Source of the DNA: Anaerolineae bacterium UTCFX2
Lineage (GTDB): Bacteria > Chloroflexota > Anaerolineae > Anaerolineales > UBA4823
NCBI GenBank assembly: GCA_002050125.1
Contig: MWTA01000057.1
Location: 1 to 59,721, forward strand
DNA length: 59,721 nt
Direction of reading: 5' to 3'
The notes under the pieces were generated by a model. The model made no database searches. It was not told the DNA's origin and was given only the letters and a program-made list of their open reading frames with translations. A program made the translations under genes and the position numbers. Below are positions 26,651-36,483 of the stretch, piece after piece (within the stretch, counting starts at the first letter, position 1; every line of letters begins with the position of its first letter).

Positions 26651-27267
26651 TGGGTTTCGATTTCACCATTAAATCGGTTCATGGAGACTTCCAGACCGTC
26701 TCGCACGTAAGTCAGGATGGCCTCGACACAGGTTTCCAGGGTGTGTTCCAGGATTTTCATTTCGGAAGCGGAAAAGCTGTTCAGGACGTGACCAGCCGCG
26801 CCTTTGCGGCTTTGGGGACGCCCCACGCCGATGCGCAAGCGCGGGAATTCCTGAGTCCCGAGCTTTTCAATGATCGATTTCATGCCCTTGTGCCCGGCTG
26901 ATCCGCCGCCCGGGCGCAGGCGCAGCATGCCAAAAGGCAGGTCGATATCGTCGTAGGCGACCAGCAGCCCCTCAAGCGGGACTTTGTAATAACGCACCAG
27001 CGCCGCGATCGATTGACCCGAAAGGTTCATATAGGTTTGGGGCTTGACGAGCAGCATCCGCTGGTTTTCAAATTCGGTCTTCACAACGAGCGCCTTGTGC
27101 TCATAGCGCGAAAACCTCACCCCTAGCCGGTGCGCCAGATGATCCAGCGCTATAAAACCGACGTTGTGCCGCGTGTCGCGGTACTCCGCTCCCGGGTTTC
27201 CCAAGCCGGCAACCAGAACCGGGGCGGGGGTTTCGTTGTTCATCCCGAAGATCTGCTTCAGTATCAT
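26647..27267 (-). CDS. pth: Peptidyl-tRNA hydrolase
   Basis: This 206-residue enzyme frees tRNA from prematurely released peptidyl-tRNA. The core GLGNPGAEYRDTRHNVGF holds the catalytic His, and LLVKPQTYMNLSG, YDDIDLPFG and GGGSAGHKGMKSI follow. The ATG at 27267 overlaps the upstream gene's stop (ATGA); an internal ATG at 27243 is an alternative. The pth-mfd pair is a common bacterial neighbourhood. Confidence 0.96.
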   Translation of the reverse strand: MILKQIFGMNNETPAPVLVAGLGNPGAEYRDTRHNVGFIALDHLAHRLGVRFSRYEHKALVVKTEFENQRMLLVKPQTYMNLSGQSIAALVRYYKVPLEGLLVAYDDIDLPFGMLRLRPGGGSAGHKGMKSIIEKLGTQEFPRLRIGVGRPQSRKGAAGHVLNSFSASEMKILEHTLETCVEAILTYVRDGLEVSMNRFNGEIETQ

Positions 27268-27968
27268 CTTTTACGCCTGAGCGAGCGGGCAGCCTGATAG
27301 ACCAGCCCGAGCGCGAATAATCCGAACGCGGTCAGGATTCCGAGCCCAACGCTCGATAGAATGTTTTGCCGGCTCACGGAAACCGGGTTTTTGAACGCGG
27401 CCGCCGGCGCGCGGGTGGGTGTCGCCGCGGGCGTCGGGGTGAAGGCTGCCGGAGCGGGCGCAGCCGTTGCGGTTGTAATCGCCGCGGTCGGAACTACTGT
27501 AGGCGGCGCAGGAGTGCTGGTTTCGATCGGGGTGTAGTTCCGCACGCGCAGGTCCTTCACGATCACCGATTGCTGGCTGCCGTCTGTAAAATTGACTTGC
27601 AGCCTCAATTGATAGTTGCCGTCGGTCAGTTTGCTGGTATCCCACAACACCAGCATCGTCCCGGTCACCGCCTGAATCCCCTGATGGATCCAGAACCAGG
27701 TCTCGGTCGGATCGTCCATATAACCGAAAGTGAGCTCCACGCTTTGAAAATTGGTCGCGGTGGTATCCACCACAACGGGGACGCTGCCTTGCAGCGCCTG
27801 TCCTGCTTTGGGCGAGATAATTTGCACGGAGTTGGCGGGCAGTTCGATCAGAGAGGGGGTTGAAAGCAGCGCGGGTTGTGTGGGCTGCTCCTGGCGCGCC
27901 TGAACCGCAGACTTCGGCAGGGAAGCTGCTAGAAAGACGAACAGGACCAGGCTTATCAAGTAGCGCAT
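27264..27968 (-). CDS. Exported membrane-anchored protein with Ig-like domain
   Basis: This 234-residue protein has an N-terminal signal peptide (MRYLISLVLFVFLAASLP), an extracytoplasmic beta-rich segment beginning IISPKAGQALQGSVPVVVDT that resembles Ig-like repeats of surface proteins, a Thr/Pro/Ala linker, and one C-terminal transmembrane helix with a basic end (RSLRRKR). I do not recognise a named family. It is the first gene behind the strong promoter at 27980-28008 and overlaps pth by four bases. Confidence 0.7.
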   Translation of the reverse strand: MRYLISLVLFVFLAASLPKSAVQARQEQPTQPALLSTPSLIELPANSVQIISPKAGQALQGSVPVVVDTTATNFQSVELTFGYMDDPTETWFWIHQGIQAVTGTMLVLWDTSKLTDGNYQLRLQVNFTDGSQQSVIVKDLRVRNYTPIETSTPAPPTVVPTAAITTATAAPAPAAFTPTPAATPTRAPAAAFKNPVSVSRQNILSSVGLGILTAFGLFALGLVYQAARSLRRKR

Positions 27969-27979
27969 GACAATTGATT

Positions 27980-28008
27980 ACTATATCATGGTCGAGCATA
28001 AGGGTCAA
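27980..28008 (-). promoter_or_regulatory. Sigma-70-type promoter of the long minus-strand operon
   Basis: On the minus strand a TTGACC -35 (28003-28008) is separated by exactly 17 bases from a TATAGT -10 (27980-27985). The ATG of the first gene (27968) follows 11 bases after the -10, so the untranslated leader would be about five bases. It is the best promoter match in the GC-rich half and would drive the gene string that runs down to 14851. Confidence 0.7.
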
Positions 28009-28180
28009 TCAATTTTGCGCGGCGCAATTTTGTTCGGCTGGATCCGGCGGTCTCATCGGCGTTCTCCTTTCACATCGCGGTCTTGATCGCCGCAGTTGGG
28101 CATTAACGAGGCATCAGGTAGGTCAATTTATGGTAAACTCATTTCGTGAAAATGATCCTGTTGCCAAGAGGGAAAAAGTT

Positions 28181-28555
28181 GTGACGCGCTCGCGAACCGA
28201 ACTCATGGTTACGCGCCTGCGGGAGATGCAGGCTGCCTCGCCAGACATTGAAGCCTCTGCAGTCGTTTCTGTGGATGGGTTAATTATGGCTTCCGCTTTG
28301 CCCGGCGATGTTGAAGAAGATCGGGTGTCTGCCATGTCCGCCGCCATGCTCAGCTTGGGAGAGCGCATCGCCAGCGAACTGGGGCGCGGCGGGCTGGAAC
28401 AGGTGTACATCCGCGGGAATATGGGGTATGTGTTGGTGACGGCAGTTGGCGAGGAAGCTGTGTTGACTGCCCTGGCGCGCGAAAACGCCAAACTCGGGCT
28501 GGTCTTTCTCGAAATGCGGCGGGCGGCTGAACATCTAGCCAGGGTAGTTGGTTGA
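28181..28555 (+). CDS. Roadblock/LC7 domain protein
   Basis: This protein of 124 residues is nearly all a Roadblock/LC7 fold: helix TELMVTRLREMQ, the strand AVVSVDGLIMASALP, and a long helix with SAAMLSLGERIASELGRG. Prokaryotic members often pair with small Ras-like GTPases (MglA/MglB type) or act in unknown signalling. The GTG at 28181 has a strong agaggg site eight bases upstream and gives the usual family length. An ATG at 28130 is possible but weaker, and the frame runs open even further left. No GTPase partner lies nearby. Confidence 0.82.
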   Translation: MTRSRTELMVTRLREMQAASPDIEASAVVSVDGLIMASALPGDVEEDRVSAMSAAMLSLGERIASELGRGGLEQVYIRGNMGYVLVTAVGEEAVLTALARENAKLGLVFLEMRRAAEHLARVVG

Positions 28556-28589
28556 TGGGAATTGTATTTCAAGCGGTTTGCTAAACCTG

Positions 28590-28620
28590 TGGGGAGCGCC
28601 ACACTCTATGGCTCTCCCCA
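28590..28620 (+). terminator. Hairpin between the Roadblock gene and pyrG
   Basis: Arms tggggag (28590-28596) and ctcccca (28614-28620) pair, extended by gcc/ggc after one mismatch, with a nine-base loop. The following cttccttt is only weakly T-rich, so it may be a partial terminator or a leader structure for pyrG. Confidence 0.35.
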
Positions 28621-28651
28621 CTTCCTTTGTTGGACGGATGGAGGCGTGTAG

Positions 28652-30328
<1,677 letters not shown>

Positions 30329-30404
30329 TTCGATTTTGTGTAAGTGTCTGGCTAAGAAAGGGCCGATCGAGTAATGATGTTACCGCCCGATCGCTGCTTT
30401 TAGG

Positions 30405-30932
30405 TCATTCGGGCTGCGTTTCGGGCTGCTCTTCGACGGGCTCGCTGGAGATCTGGCGCAGGGCTTCGTCCAGCGTCAGGTTCTCGCGGCGCATCCCTGG
30501 CGCAGGCGTCCCACAGTAAGGGCACAGGTTCCAGGGCAATTCCATCAGCTTGCCGCATTTGTGGCAGTTCTTTCGCAGCTTGGTATGACAGTTGGGGCAC
30601 ACCATCCAGTTTTCGCGAATGTGCCTGGCGCAGCCCGGGCAAAGCATACTCTCCTCAATAGATTGGAGCAGCGCTTCTTCCTCGAGCGAGTGCTGGTATT
30701 CCTCCTCCAGCGTGCGCGGCGGGCGCAGAATCAGGTAGATCAGGATGCCCGGCAAGAAAAGCACCGCCACGACCAGCACCGCCAGGATGCGCGTCAGCGG
30801 GTCGCGCGCACGTTGGCGGATATCGCGATAAGTCCAGATGATCAGGCTGAGCCACAGGGCGGCGACGAATGCCCCTCCCCAGGCAGCTAAAAACAACATG
30901 AAATTACTCAGAGCGGATGGATCGAAGCGCAT
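30405..30932 (-). CDS. Membrane-anchored double zinc-ribbon protein
   Basis: This 175-residue protein has two N-terminal transmembrane helices (about 10-30 and 48-68), a Glu-rich helix, and a C-terminal zinc-ribbon block with Cys pairs at CPGC, CPNC, CHKC and CPYC. Such double zinc ribbons usually mediate protein or nucleic-acid contacts. The tail is acidic. I cannot assign a function. A minus-strand TATAAT (plus-strand attata near 30953-30958) about 20 bases upstream may be its -10. Confidence 0.75.
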   Translation of the reverse strand: MRFDPSALSNFMLFLAAWGGAFVAALWLSLIIWTYRDIRQRARDPLTRILAVLVVAVLFLPGILIYLILRPPRTLEEEYQHSLEEEALLQSIEESMLCPGCARHIRENWMVCPNCHTKLRKNCHKCGKLMELPWNLCPYCGTPAPGMRRENLTLDEALRQISSEPVEEQPETQPE

Positions 30933-31105
30933 GGGTTTCTCCGTTGGGGCGATTATAGCACGATAATCGGGTCGCCCGAATTACAGCCTGATCGGAGCGC
31001 GCCGCCCGCTCGGCCTTTTCCAAATGTGGCAGATGACTTGTCTGTCCAGGCAGCCTGGAGTATATTTGGGCTGGGTTCGGGTTTTCTGGCGGGTTGGAGG
31101 CATTT

Positions 31106-31807
31106 ATGAGGGAGCAGAACGCGATCTATCGGATCAAGGATTTAGAGGCAGCCGAACGGCCGCGCGAGCGGCTGGCGAAGGTTGGACCTCAGGCGCTGAA
31201 CAATGCGGAATTGATCGCAATTCTGCTGCGCGTGGGGGTCACCGGGGAAAGCGCGGTCCAGGTTGGGCAGCGCTTGCTAAACAAACTGGGCGGCTTGCAG
31301 GGCATCCACAAGGCGGGCTTCGCCGAGGTCTGCGCCCAGCATGGGATCGGTCCGGCAAAAGCGGCTCAGCTCAAAGCCGCAATCGAGCTTGGCAGGCGCC
31401 TGGCGGTCGAATCGCCCGAAGAGCGCCCGGCGATCCACAGCCCCGGCGACGCAGCCCAGTTGGTAATGTACGAGATGGGCGCTTTGGAGCAGGAAGAGCT
31501 GCGCGTGATGCTGTTGGACGTGCGCAACCGGGTGGATAAGATTCTGACTGTTTATAAGGGATCGTTGAACACTTCCCAGGTGCGCGTGGGCGAAACGTTC
31601 AAAGAAGCCATTCGAGCCAACGCGGCGGCGATCATCATTGTCCATAATCACCCCAGCGGAGACCCTTCTCCCAGCCCGGAAGATGTCGCCTTGACGCGAG
31701 CGGTCGTCCAGGCTGGCAAGCTGCTGGATGTGGACGTGCTCGATCACTTGGTGATTGGGAAAGGGAAGTTTGTCTCGCTAAAGGAGCGCGGGTTGGGGTT
31801 TGGCTAA
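31106..31807 (+). CDS. radC: RadC family protein (JAB/MPN domain)
   Basis: This 233-residue protein has an N-terminal UPF0758 region with helix-hairpin-helix character ([26 protein letters not shown]) and a C-terminal JAMM domain with the zinc motif [14 protein letters not shown]. The ATG at 31106 has a ggagg site five bases upstream; a TTG at 31094 is unlikely. Despite the name, a DNA repair role is not established. It converges on the acylphosphatase gene, and the two stop codons overlap. Confidence 0.93.
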   Translation: MREQNAIYRIKDLEAAERPRERLAKVGPQALNNAELIAILLRVGVTGESAVQVGQRLLNKLGGLQGIHKAGFAEVCAQHGIGPAKAAQLKAAIELGRRLAVESPEERPAIHSPGDAAQLVMYEMGALEQEELRVMLLDVRNRVDKILTVYKGSLNTSQVRVGETFKEAIRANAAAIIIVHNHPSGDPSPSPEDVALTRAVVQAGKLLDVDVLDHLVIGKGKFVSLKERGLGFG

Positions 31808-32100
31808 TCGGTGCGGCGAACGCTGAAACCGATAAATTCGCCGCTCGGGGCGAGCCATTCAGTGTCGACATGCTGGACGCTGGACGAGCGAGGACCGATC
31901 TTCAGCAGATTAAGTAATTTTTCTAGATTTTCGCGGCTGCCTTCAGCCATCAACTCGACCGTGCCATCCCAGCGGTTGCGCACCCATCCGGCGAGGCGCA
32001 ACTGCACCCCCCATTGTTGCACGAATGCTCGAAAACCCACCCCCTGCACACGGCCTCGGACGGTGGCGTGCAGGCAGGCATCTGCATCTGGTTGATTCAT
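31804..32100 (-). CDS. acyP: Acylphosphatase
   Basis: This 98-residue cytosolic enzyme hydrolyses acyl phosphates such as acetyl phosphate. The signature [12 protein letters not shown] contains the phosphate-binding Arg, and [17 protein letters not shown] contains the catalytic Asn. Its TAG stop overlaps the radC TAA stop on the opposite strand. Confidence 0.95.
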   Translation of the reverse strand: MNQPDADACLHATVRGRVQGVGFRAFVQQWGVQLRLAGWVRNRWDGTVELMAEGSRENLEKLLNLLKIGPRSSSVQHVDTEWLAPSGEFIGFSVRRTD

Positions 32101-32139
32101 CGATTCCCTCGGGTCGAACCTACCTCAAAATAGCGGCGT

Positions 32140-33342
32140 TCACACCGATGAACCGCGCAGGTTCAGCAGCGCCATGATCAAAGGCACCGCGAGCACCGCC
32201 AGCAGCAGAACCCCCCAGGGCAGGAGATTCTGGAATGCCTTCAAAGCCACGTTTTGCGAAAGGACCTCGCGCTGCCAGTCGCGTTCGAGTTGGCTGAGAT
32301 CCTTTCCAAAGGCGTGTTTGAAACCGCTTTCGCAATCCATCCCGTTGGCGTAAGCGGTGATGAGCGTTTTCAAGCCGGATGCCCCAAAGCGATTGTGCAG
32401 ATAACCCGTAAAGGACTGGGCTTCTGCGTAGGAAAGCAAGGCGCTGGAAGCTTCTCGCGGGAAGGCTTCGCACAGCGAACGAATCGGCAGCAGCTGGTCT
32501 TGAGCGGCTGATTCTTGCAGCAGAATCTGATAATCGGGGTTTGGGTAAAGCTCCGCCGCGGACGCCAAGCCTTCTCTCAGCCAGACTGGCAGATTGAAAT
32601 AGGCGGGACCCACGTCCCGGTACATTAGGACGTGCATCAATTCGTGCGGGATGCGCTGGCGGGCTAAAAGCTGCTGTTCGGGGGTTTGGGGCAGGGCGAT
32701 CAGGATCACGCCCAGGTCGGGGTCGGCGTGACCCGCTACCCAGCTTTCACCGCCGATGTTGAGCGCCGTTTGGAGCGCGGCTGAATCGGCATAAGTGTAA
32801 ATCTGGATTGCGCCCGCCTCGGGCATGGGGAGCAAGTTCTGGATCTTCTGCTGACCGTCCTGCGCAATGTCCAGGATTTCTTGAGCGAACTGCAGATCGC
32901 CGTCATACCAATAGGCGCTGAGATCCTTTTCTTTCAGCGCTTGCCAGTCGAAACGATTGTCCGTATAAACGAAAAAATCAACGGGGCTGGTGAAGGTGTT
33001 TCCCGTTTGAAATGTCAGCTCCCAATGAAAACGGATGGCAGAAAACGGACGGAACGAATAATCCTCGGTGGAGTGAGTATAGGTCAATTTGTAGCGCCGA
33101 AACCCGGCGGTTTCTACCTCAGCCAGACCGACATTAGTGCGGGTGTCCCGGTCTGCTTGAAAGAAAATGACCGCAGCTTTGATCGGACTGGTCGAGACCA
33201 CCTCCGCCTCAAACTGGATCGTTTCCCCGAAAACATGCGTGACCTTAGTCTGCAAGGTTTCGACCTGGGTGTAAACCCGGCTCGGGGCGGAAAGCACGCT
33301 CAGGAAGATCAATGCCAGGGTGGATAACAGCCCTAAACGCAT
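32140..33342 (-). CDS. Secreted, membrane-anchored peptidase MA-like protein
   Basis: This 400-residue protein has a signal peptide (MRLGLLSTLALIFLSVLSAP), a beta-rich extracytoplasmic region, the zinc-type motif HELMH in RIPHELMHVLMYRDVG, a LREGLAS segment carrying the possible third zinc ligand, and a C-terminal transmembrane helix. This fits the peptidase MA-like superfamily found in many Chloroflexota. An upstream in-frame start would overlap the AEC gene; the ATG at 33342 is one base past that gene's stop. The substrate is unknown. Confidence 0.8.
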   Translation of the reverse strand: MRLGLLSTLALIFLSVLSAPSRVYTQVETLQTKVTHVFGETIQFEAEVVSTSPIKAAVIFFQADRDTRTNVGLAEVETAGFRRYKLTYTHSTEDYSFRPFSAIRFHWELTFQTGNTFTSPVDFFVYTDNRFDWQALKEKDLSAYWYDGDLQFAQEILDIAQDGQQKIQNLLPMPEAGAIQIYTYADSAALQTALNIGGESWVAGHADPDLGVILIALPQTPEQQLLARQRIPHELMHVLMYRDVGPAYFNLPVWLREGLASAAELYPNPDYQILLQESAAQDQLLPIRSLCEAFPREASSALLSYAEAQSFTGYLHNRFGASGLKTLITAYANGMDCESGFKHAFGKDLSQLERDWQREVLSQNVALKAFQNLLPWGVLLLAVLAVPLIMALLNLRGSSV

Positions 33343-33343
33343 C

Positions 33344-34255
33344 TTATGCCCCCAAAATGGTGAGCAGCGGAGTGATTGTGAGCGGACTGATGATCGTGGT
33401 GATGAACACCGCTGAACTGGCAAAAGCCGGGTTGGCGTCGTACTCGGTGGATAATAACGTGGTTATGACCGCGGTTGGCATTCCAGCCTGTAATGCCAGC
33501 GTGCCTCCGGTTTGACCGAACAACCCAAAGTGCGGCAGGATCAACGCAGCCAGAACTGGGCTGACGACCAGCCGCAGACCGGCAATTAAGGCGATGGGCG
33601 CCCATTGGACTCGGAAATTACCAGACTTTAGTTGTAAACCCAGCAAGATGATCATGCATGGGATGGCTGCATCGCCCAACAACTGCGCCGCCCGCGCCAG
33701 CGGAACGGGGATCCTCCAGCCGGTGTTGATGAAAAGAAGAGCCAGCAATACGGCGTAGATCAGGGGCAGTTTCAAGAGGTTCAGGGTCGCTTTCTTCAGA
33801 TCGGTTGAACTCAGCGATGCAATCACCGTGCCCGCAGTATAGGCGAGGCTGATGTTAACCACGAAGAACAAGCCGGCAATCGGGACTGCCTCCGGTCCGA
33901 ATGCAAACAACACCACCGGCAGCCCATAGTTGCCGGCGTTCATAAACACGGTTGCCATCACCGTGCTGGAAATCAGCGTTCGATCGAACTTTAAAGCTGC
34001 CCCGGCGATCCAGGTAATCACGCCCAGGATCAAAACCAGGACAAAGGAGAAGAGCGCTACGCGTAGAAATACGATGTTGTCAATGTTGCTTTGGGTGAGC
34101 AAATTGAAAATCAGGCACGGGCTGAAAACATACAGGACGAGTTGGGAAAGCGAGCGGGGGTTGAGTTCAGTAAAACTGCCCAGCAGGGCTCCCACCCCGG
34201 CGATTAAAAAAATTGGCAGTAAATTATTGAGAAGTATGACGAACAGTTCATTCAA
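33344..34255 (-). CDS. AEC-family transporter (auxin efflux carrier-like)
   Basis: This 303-residue integral membrane protein has about ten hydrophobic helices in two halves. Family features include a gapped helix containing MNAGNYGLPVVLFAFG and the C-terminal LQAGMPTAV segment. Members move small organic anions such as malate or malonate, but the substrate is not readable. The start is a TTG at 34255, with an agagga site about ten bases upstream. That TTG overlaps a TGA (34252-34254) in the reading frame of the HEAT-repeat gene, which is evidence on where that gene originally ended. Confidence 0.88.
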   Translation of the reverse strand: MNELFVILLNNLLPIFLIAGVGALLGSFTELNPRSLSQLVLYVFSPCLIFNLLTQSNIDNIVFLRVALFSFVLVLILGVITWIAGAALKFDRTLISSTVMATVFMNAGNYGLPVVLFAFGPEAVPIAGLFFVVNISLAYTAGTVIASLSSTDLKKATLNLLKLPLIYAVLLALLFINTGWRIPVPLARAAQLLGDAAIPCMIILLGLQLKSGNFRVQWAPIALIAGLRLVVSPVLAALILPHFGLFGQTGGTLALQAGMPTAVITTLLSTEYDANPAFASSAVFITTIISPLTITPLLTILGA

Positions 34256-34311
34256 TCGGAACGATCCTCTTCGTCATCCAAAAGATCGTCCAACTCTTCA
34301 ATGTCAGAATA

Positions 34312-35301
34312 TCATTGATCTTCATCGGCTTCGCTGCGAGGCTCGTCCGGGAAATCGAAAAAAGGTATAAACTTGACGCCCTCGGTGAAGGTCAGGTTCT
34401 CGAGGGCTGACTCGATGAACTCCAGGTCGTCATCATTATCAGCCTCCTCGTACAGACCTTCCAGCGCTTCGCGCACGTCCTCCCCCCCGATCTGAGAAAG
34501 CGACCAGATGCTGGCGGAACGGGCATATTCATCGGGGTCGTCCAGCAGCTCGAGCAAGAATGAGACCGCTTCCTCGAGCTCAAGCTCTCCCGCGGCACGG
34601 GCGGCTTCGGCGCGCAAAATCGGGATTGGGCTCTCCAGCATCGCCATTACGTGGGTCTTCCAGTCCGGGTTGGCAGAGCGCCCCATCGCGAGCAGGGCGC
34701 TGGCTTTCCAATTCTTATCCTTGGAGGCGAACGCTTTCTCGATCAGCGGTGTGACTTCCTCGCGGCTCGAAAAACCCAGTGATTCCAGGGCAGCCCGGCG
34801 AACCTGGTCAGCCTCTGCCTCTTCGGTCAGTTTTAATAGGGTGTCTTCGATCGCCGCGAGCCGGGCAGCCGGGATTTCTTCGATTTCTCCGGCATAAATG
34901 AACCGGCTGAGCCCCGTAGCCGCAGCCGCGCGCACGTCGCAGTCCTGGTCTTGCTGGATTAAGTTCAGAAAGGTGTGAATGAGTTCGGTCTGCTCGTATT
35001 CCCAAAGCGTGTGGACTGCCAGCAGGCGTACGCCCGGGTCGCGGTCTTCGAGGGCGAGCTGACCAAGCGCCATGAAGTCGAGCAGGAAGTCGTGCGCGCC
35101 CAGTTCTTCGATATCCTCCATCAACGCCTTTCTGCGCCAGAGCGGGAGCTGTTCCCATATGAACCTTAATTGTTCCAACTCGTTTGGCTCCAGGTCCGAG
35201 AGACGGTTCAAAACGCGCGGGTTCACTGGGGTGTCAACATCCAATAAGGACTGGATGACGTTCTCAAGCGGAATTTCGTTCATTTCGTTCAGGGATGACA
35301 T
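34312..35301 (-). CDS. HEAT-repeat protein with possible truncated acidic tail
   Basis: This 329-residue acidic, helical protein is built from HEAT-type repeats: DPGVRLLAVHTLWEYE, QDCDVRAAAATGLSRFI, ADQVRRAALESLGFSS, IPILRAEAARAAGELE and DPDEYARSASIWSLSQIG. Such repeats make protein-binding solenoids. The ATG at 35301 gives MSSLNEMNE; the frame is open further upstream but without similarity. The stop at 34312-34314 is TGA, yet the frame continues with a coherent Asp/Glu-rich stretch (YSDIEELDDLLDDEEDRSD) to a second TGA at 34252, which overlaps the next gene's start. The first TGA may be a recent nonsense mutation or a readthrough site. Confidence 0.85.
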   Translation of the reverse strand: MSSLNEMNEIPLENVIQSLLDVDTPVNPRVLNRLSDLEPNELEQLRFIWEQLPLWRRKALMEDIEELGAHDFLLDFMALGQLALEDRDPGVRLLAVHTLWEYEQTELIHTFLNLIQQDQDCDVRAAAATGLSRFIYAGEIEEIPAARLAAIEDTLLKLTEEAEADQVRRAALESLGFSSREEVTPLIEKAFASKDKNWKASALLAMGRSANPDWKTHVMAMLESPIPILRAEAARAAGELELEEAVSFLLELLDDPDEYARSASIWSLSQIGGEDVREALEGLYEEADNDDDLEFIESALENLTFTEGVKFIPFFDFPDEPRSEADEDQ

Positions 35302-35327
35302 TGTACAAAAACTGTCTTGCGCGGCAA

Positions 35328-36344
35328 TTATGGGAGCTGGATCGGGTTGATAAAGTCCTGCAAGTTGATGTAGATCAGCAAAAGCAGCAGGAGCGTGAAG
35401 CCGACTAGGTGAACGGCATTCTCGAATTTTGCCGGCACGCGCCGGTGAATGATGAGTTCTGGCAGGGTCAGCAAGATTCGACCGCCATCCAGCGCCGGTA
35501 TGGGCAGCAAATTCATGATGCCTAGGGAAATCGAGATCATCATAAAGAACCACAGCGGGCTCTGAATGCGCTGGTAAATATCGAACATCCCTTTGTACCC
35601 GACCAGGCGACCTTCCTGGGGCTGGGCTTCGCCGCTCAAGAGTCTTACCGGCAGCAAGAGGATGCCGCGCACATTTTCAAACGCAGCGTACGCGCCGCGG
35701 TATGAGGCGGTTGCCAGGCTGACCGGCTGAGTGGGGTTGGTGAGCGCCACTCCCATCGCCCCTTGACCTTCGGGCGGGTTGAGGCGCGGCACCAGCGTGT
35801 AGGTCAGCAGCTCTTCGCCGCGGCGCACCACGATAGTCACCGGTTTGCCCAGGTTATCCGCCGTGTTGGTTTGCAGCCGTTCAATGCTGTCGACTGGCGT
35901 CCCGTTGATCGAGACAAACAGGTCTCCGGGCAGCAGCCCGGACTCGGCAGCCGGAGAGCCCGGGGAAATTTCCTGGATGATCACTTTGTTTGGAACCGGG
36001 TTGCCCAGGGAGTAAAACAGCAGCACGCCCAGGATTATGCCGACCAGAATGTTCGTCATCGGGCCCGCAAAGAGCACGCCCAAGCGGACCCAGGGGCTGG
36101 CGGCGGCAAGTCCGCCCGCGACTGTGGGATCGTTCTCGCCCTTTGGACGCACAAAACCCCCTAGGGGAATCCAGTTCAGCGTAAACTCGGTGCCGCCGCG
36201 CTCGAAGAGCTTGACCAGGCGCGGCGGGAAGCCGATCCCGAATTCTTCAACTTCCACTTTCAACAGCTTGGCGGCGATGAAATGCCCCAACTCATGGACA
36301 AAAATCAAGGCTGCCAGCCCAAGGACAAATTCAAAAATTGGCAT
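35328..36344 (-). CDS. rseP: RIP metalloprotease RseP (site-2 protease)
   Basis: This 338-residue inner-membrane zinc protease has HELGH (zinc ligands His17 and His21, catalytic Glu18) in the first helix, a GIGFPPRL loop, one PDZ domain (about 105-195, SPAAESGLLPGDLFVSINGTPV), and the NLLPIPALDGG motif supplying the third zinc ligand in the last third. The family cleaves transmembrane anti-sigma factors. A good promoter lies upstream at 36393-36420. The HEAT-repeat and AEC genes follow on the same strand. Confidence 0.95.
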   Translation of the reverse strand: MPIFEFVLGLAALIFVHELGHFIAAKLLKVEVEEFGIGFPPRLVKLFERGGTEFTLNWIPLGGFVRPKGENDPTVAGGLAAASPWVRLGVLFAGPMTNILVGIILGVLLFYSLGNPVPNKVIIQEISPGSPAAESGLLPGDLFVSINGTPVDSIERLQTNTADNLGKPVTIVVRRGEELLTYTLVPRLNPPEGQGAMGVALTNPTQPVSLATASYRGAYAAFENVRGILLLPVRLLSGEAQPQEGRLVGYKGMFDIYQRIQSPLWFFMMISISLGIMNLLPIPALDGGRILLTLPELIIHRRVPAKFENAVHLVGFTLLLLLLIYINLQDFINPIQLP

Positions 36345-36392
36345 TCAGTTGTACCCTTAATGTAATCGAGCTCCAATTCCGCTCAAACCTAT

Positions 36393-36420
36393 ATTATAAC
36401 GTGTCCAACTCGAATAACAA
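36393..36420 (-). promoter_or_regulatory. Promoter upstream of rseP
   Basis: The minus strand has TTGTTA (36415-36420), a 16-base spacer and a perfect TATAAT (36393-36398), about 50 bases before the rseP ATG. The rest of the 139-base gap between rseP and the decarboxylase gene shows nothing else. Confidence 0.55.
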
Positions 36421-36483
36421 GGCAATCGCCGGAGCGAACTGTCGATTTTCTAACGCGATTCTAACGCATGGCGGAGGGAAGTT

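Noticed and set aside
28130..28555. Longer start for the Roadblock protein at ATG 28130
   Set aside because: The GTG at 28181 has a much better ribosome site and gives the standard family length; the longer form is kept only as an alternative.
34312..34314. TGA as selenocysteine codon in the HEAT-repeat gene
   Set aside because: No strong stem-loop directly after the codon is visible, the protein is not a redox enzyme, and the residue lies in a disordered tail; mutation or readthrough is simpler.
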